Assembly (NCBI GenBank): GCA_964035795.1
Contig: OZ038320.1
Location: 20,230,589 to 20,294,588, forward strand
Direction of reading: 5' to 3'
DNA length: 64,000 bases
Source: Pterobdella sp. o SKG-2022
Lineage: Eukaryota; Annelida; Clitellata; Hirudinida; Piscicolidae
Shown: positions 60,701 through 64,000 of the stretch, in pieces
Layout of the letters: every line of letters starts with the position of its first letter
Numbering within the stretch: the stretch's first letter is position 1
Notes under the pieces: generated by a model
Told to the model about the DNA's origin: nothing
The model's database searches: none
Seen by the model: only the letters and a program-made list of their open reading frames with translations
Translations under genes and position numbers: made by a program

Positions 60701-62953
60701 AGCAATTATTTGTTGTAACTAATTTTAAATGTTTTGAAATAAATATTATTTTTTTAAAATTTGTTCTCCATTAATCAATTTTTTCTCAAAGTTATCATTT
60801 GGAAAAAAAATTTTCTATTAAATAATTTTGAAGGTTTGTAGTTCGTTCATAAGGTGGAAAATTGTTTGGTAATTACTTCCGCTTTTACTTCGGAATCAAA
60901 CTATTTTGTCTTATATCATTTGAGATGACCAGTTTAATTATGTATGAAGCTGAATTATAAAAGGTTTTATTTGCCCTTTAATTTAAGAATTTTCAAAACT
61001 CAGAAATTATAAAAGTAGCTCCAGTTACCAAGAAGTAATTAGAATTTAGAATATAGCGTTCATGGCCATCCATTTTATGAGTAGATCTTCATATGAAGAG
61101 CCGCTCTGAGCAAGCAAAAGAATTCTTCATTGAAAAACTTCACGTTTCAAAAACTATTTTTAAATAATTTACGAATAGTAAATTTTTTTTTATTGTGAAA
61201 TATTTTTTAATAGAGAAAACAATTGCCAAGGTTTCAGTGGTTTTTCAATAAATTTGACTTATTTTTAATTTAATCTAAGTTTACAAAATAATTCACTTTA
61301 ACGGCCGGAACAAAACGTCAGATATCTTTAGAACGTTCTCTTTGGATTACTCAGTTTAAACCGCTTATATGGATTTAGTTTTTGGAGGTTTTATTGCCGC
61401 TTGAAATATTTTTTTTACAAAGATTTCCAAAATTTTTTTATATTTTTGCACCAAATTCAACTTGAAAACGTGATGATTAATTCATATAATATACAAATAT
61501 TATTTTTAATAATGTAAAATTTAAATTTAAAACATACTTTTAGAAAAAATTAGATGAATTATGGCAAGTAAGTTCATAATTATGTTTTACTCCGCAGATA
61601 CAGCTTCGAATGAATGCATTTTTTGCGTCAAAAAAACTTTGATAGTACTTTCTTAAGAACTTTTTAAATTAAATTTTTTTCAGTTATTTCAATATTTCTT
61701 TGTTGTCAATGTAGTTTCCAATTACTTGTCAAGTCGGTCAAAAAGGGTGTTACACAAAACTTCAAGAAAAACTAGTTTAGGTTGTGTAAAAACACCCTTT
61801 GTATTTAGTCACATCAATTCGATAAAAATTAATGTTTCCATTTTCTTTAAATATTAAATTTCGACCTAAGTGAAGACTTTTGAGAAATACTATTAGAAGT
61901 TTATGTTTTAATATGAAGTTTGAGCTTCAACTTGAATATAATTTTATACAGAAAGTTAATTATTTAAAACTTTATACAATTATAAAGAGATTTTTTTTCG
62001 TAAATTTTATATTTAAATTAAGTTTTGCTATGAATAATATTTCATAAAATAAAAATCAAAATTCTTCCATAACTATTCTTAATTACTTGCCCGTTCAATT
62101 CTGAAACAGTAGATCTTTGTTTAAATAATTTTTCTTAACACCACGCTTCAGTCACGAATGATACTGTAAGTTTTTTAGTGTGAAAAGTTTTTTAGCAATT
62201 TATTTACAAATTTTCATCTATTTAAAATAATGATTCTATCAAGTTTGGTGATTAAACCTTTTAAATTAACTATAAGTTTACTTATATGTCATTTTTATTC
62301 AAGATTTTTATGGAGTTTAAAAATTTTTAATCTTAAAAATATTAAATAATCAAATCCTAGCTAGTCGACTTACTAGAACTATCTAATAAATTCGTAAGAA
62401 TGGAAATAACACGATTAGAATTTTATAAAGCTTTAAACATGTATTAAGACACACTAAAGTCAAATTACCTTAAAATTTATATCCGGCTTCATTTACACTG
62501 TTTCACCTCCATTTTTTCTTTTTTACATTTAAATGTTTCTCCATGCTTTCATCACTAATGTGTCAAGATTTTTTTTACCAATTTTAATGGAACTATTTGT
62601 GAGAACAATTTTTTTTTTGAAAAAATAAAAACGTTTGAATGATCATTGCAGGGATAAGCGATCACGAAAGGAGTTGTTTGGATGCGATGGAAGCAGAGAT
62701 GAGGGAGCATTTGAATCTCAACAGTGTTCTACGTGGCTTGACTAAGCATCGAATAACCACTAAAACGCTCAACTTTGAAGTCATGAAACAACCGGTTCCT
62801 TTGAGAATTTCAAAACTTATCGAAGTTCTATCTCATAGAGGGAAAAGTTCCTACAGAACTTTTTGTGAGGTTTTGAAAGAACAAAGGCACCATTTTATTG
62901 CCTACCAACTCCTCAGAGCTGCCTACATCACTCAAAAAGAATATTACTTCTGA
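49162..62953 (+). CDS. Ankyrin-repeat protein with C-terminal CARD-like domain and giant low-complexity insert
   Basis: Five exons (49162-50196, 50289-50488, 54517-58960, 59070-59502, 62652-62953) join in phase to 2137 residues. Residues 1-290 are polar, Asn/Lys/Ser-rich. Ankyrin-like repeats occupy about 294-582 (for example NSTLLMHAAATGNEKMVFFL and GENVLFYGVQSNNADVVKIL). A polar insert covers about 583-1690. Repeats resume at about 1700-2020 (NRTALFFAVESGNLAITSYL, GRTALMMACQAGNKSAVMRL, GKTPLMLAC). Exon 5 encodes a six-helix-like module (about 2045-2130) with ISKLIEVLSHRGKSSYRTFC, which lines up with CARDs of the RAIDD/CRADD kind (LLDILPSRG-x-AF-x-F). The likely role is a scaffold using ankyrin repeats for binding and CARD for homotypic assembly, in cell-death or innate signalling; this is inference. 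The start is the first Met of the open frame, and upstream non-coding exons are possible. Confidence 0.85.
50489..54516 (+). other. 4-kb intron of the ankyrin-CARD gene
   Basis: The donor gtgagt at 50489 and the acceptor tcgcag ending at 54516 join GC|T in phase. The content is AT-rich with a dinucleotide repeat at 51712-51756. No gene on the opposite strand or recognisable transposon was seen. Confidence 0.75.
51712..51756. repeat. (AT)n microsatellite
   Basis: About 45 bp of uninterrupted alternating A and T inside the 4-kb intron of the ankyrin-CARD gene. It is likely polymorphic in length. Confidence 0.95.
54517..58960 (+). other. Giant 4.4-kb exon with Asn/Lys-rich insert
   Basis: One exon of 4444 bp, open throughout. 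It begins and ends with ankyrin repeats but is otherwise about 1,100 residues of Asn, Lys, Ser, Asp and Glu with few hydrophobics, so probably disordered. Two spots differ. A cysteine cluster (SQHCFCTECLQKSD) lies near 55406-55445. A helix-prone stretch (KSRELIQYLIEVGEDELALQ, then HLRVIISNCEYSL) lies near 57590-57690. Confidence 0.85.
59503..62651 (+). other. 3.1-kb intron before the CARD exon
   Basis: The donor gtaagt at 59503 and the acceptor attgcag ending at 62651 join G|GG in phase. The intron contains an imperfect inverted repeat at 61741-61800 and otherwise AT-rich sequence with nothing recognised. The CARD module therefore sits alone in one exon behind a phase-1 intron. Confidence 0.75.
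61741..61800. repeat. Short inverted repeat
   Basis: The left arm AAAAGGGTGTTACACAAAAC and the right arm GTTGTGTAAAAACACCCTTT are imperfect inverted copies around a 20-bp loop. Possibly a small hairpin element or decayed MITE. Confidence 0.5.
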
Positions 62954-64000
62954 AGGATGATGTATATAACTCATTGCAAAATAATATTAAATTATTTAGT
63001 ATTTTTTTGAATTTTTTTTTAATTTGACTTATTTTTTATCTTTTTAGATTCAGTCATGGGTTAAGTCTGATCGAGGTTTTTCCATTTTATTTTCCTTTTG
63101 CTTGAGGATATAGGTTCGAAATCTCGATTTATTTTTAATTACATTTATTTAAACAAAAGCTTTAAGAAACACTATTTTTTTGACTTATTTTGTATGCAAT
63201 AAGTATTTTAATGGTGTTTAAAGCTTTTTCCTCAATTATTTTGAGGCTTTTAGAAACATGTTCAAAAGTTTTTTAAGCCTTCATGTGTGCGTCAAATTAG
63301 TCTTGTTTAAGAAATTATCTTTCAAGCTTTCAGCAAATTTAACTTTAAATCTCAAAAATAATAAGTTATTTTCTTATGGGAGATCTCTTTCATTGATAAT
63401 GATTATACTTTAGTGTAGTTTATTGTGAAAATTGTAGAGCTTGTTGATTTTGAATTTCATTTATCTTGCACCATTTATTGAATGTTCAATTTAAACTTGT
63501 TTATGTATTATACATATCGTATTTCTTCAAAACCTTGTTGTATATAAATCCCTAAATTCTTTGGAAGGTTTCGATAATTAGCAATATCAATTAGTATTAC
63601 TTTCTTCACATAATATTTTGTTTGAAACATCAGTATTCCATTGTTACCGAGTTCATTCACTAGTTTTCTTTTCGTTACGAAATCATAAAATATAGAAAAA
63701 TTGACAGATTCATAAATATATCCAACATACAAATAGATTTTTATTCTTTTTATGTAGCCTTTTCTACTTATATCCAAACACAGGCAGTATTTACTGCTAA
63801 GATACAATCAGTATAAATCGTAAGTGGAGTGTGATGGTCACAGTAACGTAAATATTCATTACATATTTAGCATATGCTTTTTTATATAAGAGAATTTTTG
63901 CAAAAATACTTATTTTTAACAAAATTGTATGACTGGCTTTTAATTTTTTCAACATCATAAATAGAATAACTTTAATGATACAATATATTTGAACTATTCT
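62954..64000. other. Downstream flank, no gene seen
   Basis: AT-rich sequence after the ankyrin-CARD stop; the first part should be its 3' UTR. A 99-codon minus-strand open frame at 63508-63807 has no recognisable features and is treated as chance. Confidence 0.5.

Noticed and set aside
63508..63807. 99-codon minus-strand ORF at the window end
   Set aside because: No motif or homology recognised; composition is background-like.

Overview
The window is AT-rich, intron-rich nuclear DNA from an invertebrate-grade animal. Every protein gene I could build is split by GT-AG introns whose phases match from exon to exon. The gene families (neuronal calcium sensor, ABCG1/4 half-transporter, mitochondrial processing peptidase, EML5/6, MRM3, TMEM47-like tetraspan, an ankyrin-CARD protein) are metazoan or eukaryotic. 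The phylum cannot be fixed from this sequence. All exon models below were assembled by eye from splice sites, reading phase and remembered family sequence, and none has been checked against transcripts.

Layout. 1-234 (+): end of an unidentified ORF that starts upstream of the window. 325-3149 (+): small four-transmembrane protein like TMEM47/claudin. 5654-7768 (-): hippocalcin/neurocalcin-type calcium sensor, five exons. 9588-17168 (+): ABCG1/ABCG4-type transporter, 18 exons, with LINE and SINE debris behind it. 19149-22650 (+): beta subunit of the mitochondrial processing peptidase, 15 exons. 22736-36260 (-): complete EML5/6-type microtubule-binding protein, three HELP-WD40 units in 38 exons, convergent with the peptidase gene and only 85 bp away stop to stop. 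36627-37852 (-): mitochondrial rRNA 2'-O-methyltransferase of the MRM3 type. 37853-49161: about 11 kb with no recognisable gene and a 200-N gap. 49162-62953 (+): a 2137-residue ankyrin-repeat protein with a C-terminal CARD-like domain.

The most unusual item is the last gene. Its ankyrin array is split by roughly 1,100 residues of Asn/Lys/Ser-rich low-complexity sequence inside one 4.4-kb exon, and it ends in a RAIDD-like death-fold module. The arrangement suggests a death-fold or innate-signalling adaptor, but that function is inference.

Mobile DNA is concentrated around the MPPB/EML locus. An 819-bp internally deleted piggyBac relic with TTAA ends and a palindromic MITE both sit in the last EML intron. 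A second MITE copy lies in another EML intron, and shorter pieces lie in neighbouring introns. The genes do not form an operon-like pathway; apart from the two mitochondrial proteins their neighbourhood looks incidental.
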